In this document: one piece after another, positions 14,906-15,795 of the stretch | Layout: every line of letters starts with the position of its first letter | Numbering within the stretch: the first letter of the stretch is position 1 | From: CAYZEZ01 sp964477295 | GTDB taxonomy: Bacteria; Bacteroidota; Bacteroidia; Bacteroidales; SM23-62 | Reading direction: 5' to 3' | Assembly: GCA_964477295.1 (NCBI GenBank) | Contig: CAYZEZ010000094.1 | Span: 1-15,795, forward strand | DNA length: 15,795 bases | Translations under genes and position numbers: made by a program | The notes under the pieces: model-generated | Database searches by the model: none | The model's input: only the letters and a program-made list of their open reading frames with translations | What the model was told of the DNA's origin: nothing

Positions 14906-14948
14906 ACAGGGATTACAAGCCTCACTTTATTCGTCTTGTGATCCCTGT
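14906..14948. terminator. Inverted repeat just after the GH106 gene
   Basis: ACAGGGATTACAAG (14906-14919) pairs with CTTGTGATCCCTGT (14935-14948) at 13 of 14 positions around a 15-base loop, starting 15 bases after the stop codon. It is the best-placed terminator candidate for the hydrolase gene on the plus strand, but no T-run follows; the preceding bases contain a run of seven T at 14892-14898, and the loop is long. Confidence 0.45.
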
Positions 14949-14953
14949 GTGGG

Positions 14954-15022
14954 TATCCTGTTTATCCAAACCAATCCCGGCCTGCAGCCGGGATTGGTTT
15001 GGATAAGCGGAGAAACAGGATA
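14954..15022. repeat. Very long palindrome, 28-base arms with one bulge
   Basis: The left arm 14954-14981 (beginning TATCCTGTTTATCC and ending AATCCCGGC) pairs with 14987-15006 (20 bases without mismatch) and then, after an unpaired 8-base insert GCGGAGAA (15007-15014), with ACAGGATA (15015-15022). The loop is only CTGCA. It sits 5 bases after the previous inverted repeat and shares an ACAGGAT-like sequence with it. The remaining gap (15023-15253) is AT-rich and I see no gene or clear promoter there beyond a one-mismatch -7 element TATACTTG at 15086-15093. The palindrome might be a terminator, a folded RNA end, or a miniature mobile repeat. Confidence 0.7.
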
Positions 15023-15253
15023 AAAACCTGTTCAATCACTGGAAGAAATACCAAATCAGAGAATAAACTAGAAATTAATTAAATTTATACTTGAAAAGAT
15101 AGCGTGGTAAAATTCTTTTTTACTTCGAAAAATGACGGCTCACTTTAGTCCGGACAATACTGCTCAATTACGTCGAAATTTGCAATTTTCGTACAGGATG
15201 TAACATAGAACCATTAAAAATTTAAAATAAATAGAAAGCAAACACCCACATCA

Positions 15254-15795
15254 ATGAAATTAATTAAAGGGAAAACCTTCAATTTAAGCTTTCTTGATAA
15301 ATCTTCTAACAGAAAATACACAGCAATTCTATATAAAGTCTTAGTCGGTATTCTCTTTGCATATCTACTCCTTACTACATTTCAATTGTGTATGCAAAAC
15401 AATACAGATCACGATGATAATCCCTACGTTGCAGCAGCCAAAATAACCTCAGAGGAAGGCTTACTACCATACAAGGACTATCGTTTTATTCACATGCCTT
15501 ATTATGTTTTTATATATTCTCTGATTTTTAAGTTTACTTCATCGATAACACTCGGTTCAAGAATCATAAGTCTCTTGTCATTCTACACATTACTGGTATT
15601 AGTGTTTTATACAATTCAAAAATCACTATCCGGAAAAAATCAAATCTTTAAGTTTTTAATTGGGGCATCAGCAGTCTTCTTCATTATTTATAATCCTATA
15701 GTTAGATACTCATATGCAAGGTTTACTTTTGATCTTCCATTATTGCTTTCGATCCTGGCATTCTTATCATTGATTTCAATATTGGAGACTGAAAG
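15254..15795 (+). CDS. GT-C type membrane glycosyltransferase (GT39/PMT/ArnT-like), 3' end cut by the window
   Basis: The frame is open from ATG 15254 to the last base, giving 180 residues. A basic N-terminus precedes a first membrane helix (about 26-46), then a periplasmic loop with an acidic cluster DHDDNPYVAAAK (52-63) and GLLPYKDYRFIHMPYYVFIY (69-88), followed by hydrophobic helices at about 82-96, 101-122, 131-149 and 160-178. This pattern, an acidic motif after helix 1 and then a (P/L)Y.dy.f.h.P segment, is typical of lipid-linked-sugar GT-C transferases that act on the outer face of the inner membrane. It is more AT-rich than the genes to its left: one 60-base line counted here (15301-15360) has 19 G+C, against 28 in 14521-14580. 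It probably opens a surface polysaccharide region beyond the window, possibly acquired. Substrate unknown. Confidence 0.75.
   Translation, partial: MKLIKGKTFNLSFLDKSSNRKYTAILYKVLVGILFAYLLLTTFQLCMQNNTDHDDNPYVAAAKITSEEGLLPYKDYRFIHMPYYVFIYSLIFKFTSSITLGSRIISLLSFYTLLVLVFYTIQKSLSGKNQIFKFLIGASAVFFIIYNPIVRYSYARFTFDLPLLLSILAFLSLISILETE

Noticed and set aside
14892..15253. Search for a tRNA, small RNA gene or JUMPstart-like leader in the gap before the GT-C gene
   Set aside because: No cloverleaf-like set of stems and no recognised polysaccharide leader sequence was found; only the two palindromes stand out.

Overview
The window reads as a chromosomal segment of a member of the Bacteroidota, probably an environmental Bacteroidales-like lineage. 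Evidence for this is the scarcity of Shine-Dalgarno sequences, a perfect Bacteroidota -7 promoter element (TAnnTTTG) in front of purB, a LytS-type histidine kinase paired with a LytTR regulator, a long NfeD protein, and a GH106 rhamnosidase-like enzyme. The assignment is inference; no rRNA or marker gene tree is available.

Layout. Positions 1-4296 are all on the minus strand: nfeD-family protease, GNAT acetyltransferase, secreted CAP-domain protein, a decayed short-chain dehydrogenase remnant, and pyruvate kinase running off the left edge. A divergent spacer with a REP-like palindromic repeat (4375-4459) separates these from a plus-strand run: purB, an MsbA-like ABC exporter and a family 2 glycosyltransferase (4525-8675). 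The glycosyltransferase overlaps tail to tail with a minus-strand FkbM methyltransferase (8650-9450), which follows a LytTR regulator and its sensor kinase (9490-11335, minus). Divergent from the kinase is a 122-residue MotA/TolQ/ExbB-like membrane protein (11540-11908). A large secreted GH106-type glycoside hydrolase follows (12141-14891), then two consecutive strong inverted repeats, and finally the start of an AT-rich GT-C type membrane glycosyltransferase cut by the right edge.

How parts may work together. purB is housekeeping; the ABC exporter and glycosyltransferase behind it look like an envelope lipid or glycan export and decoration pair. The most interesting unit is the kinase/LytTR/ExbB-like block. 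The spacer between the divergent kinase and the small channel-like gene carries a perfect 10-base direct repeat with a 21-base period, the geometry expected for a LytTR dimer site, just upstream of a plausible promoter for the channel-like gene. I infer that the two-component system controls this stand-alone ExbB/MotA-like protein, which has no ExbD/MotB partner in the window.

Several intergenic gaps carry strong GC-rich palindromes (1682-1699, 4375-4459, 9462-9504, 12071-12099, 14906-14948, 14954-15022). None is followed by a clear T-run, so they are either unusual terminators or dispersed palindromic repeats. One of them supplies the last codons of the LytTR gene. No tRNA, rRNA, CRISPR array or transposase was seen.
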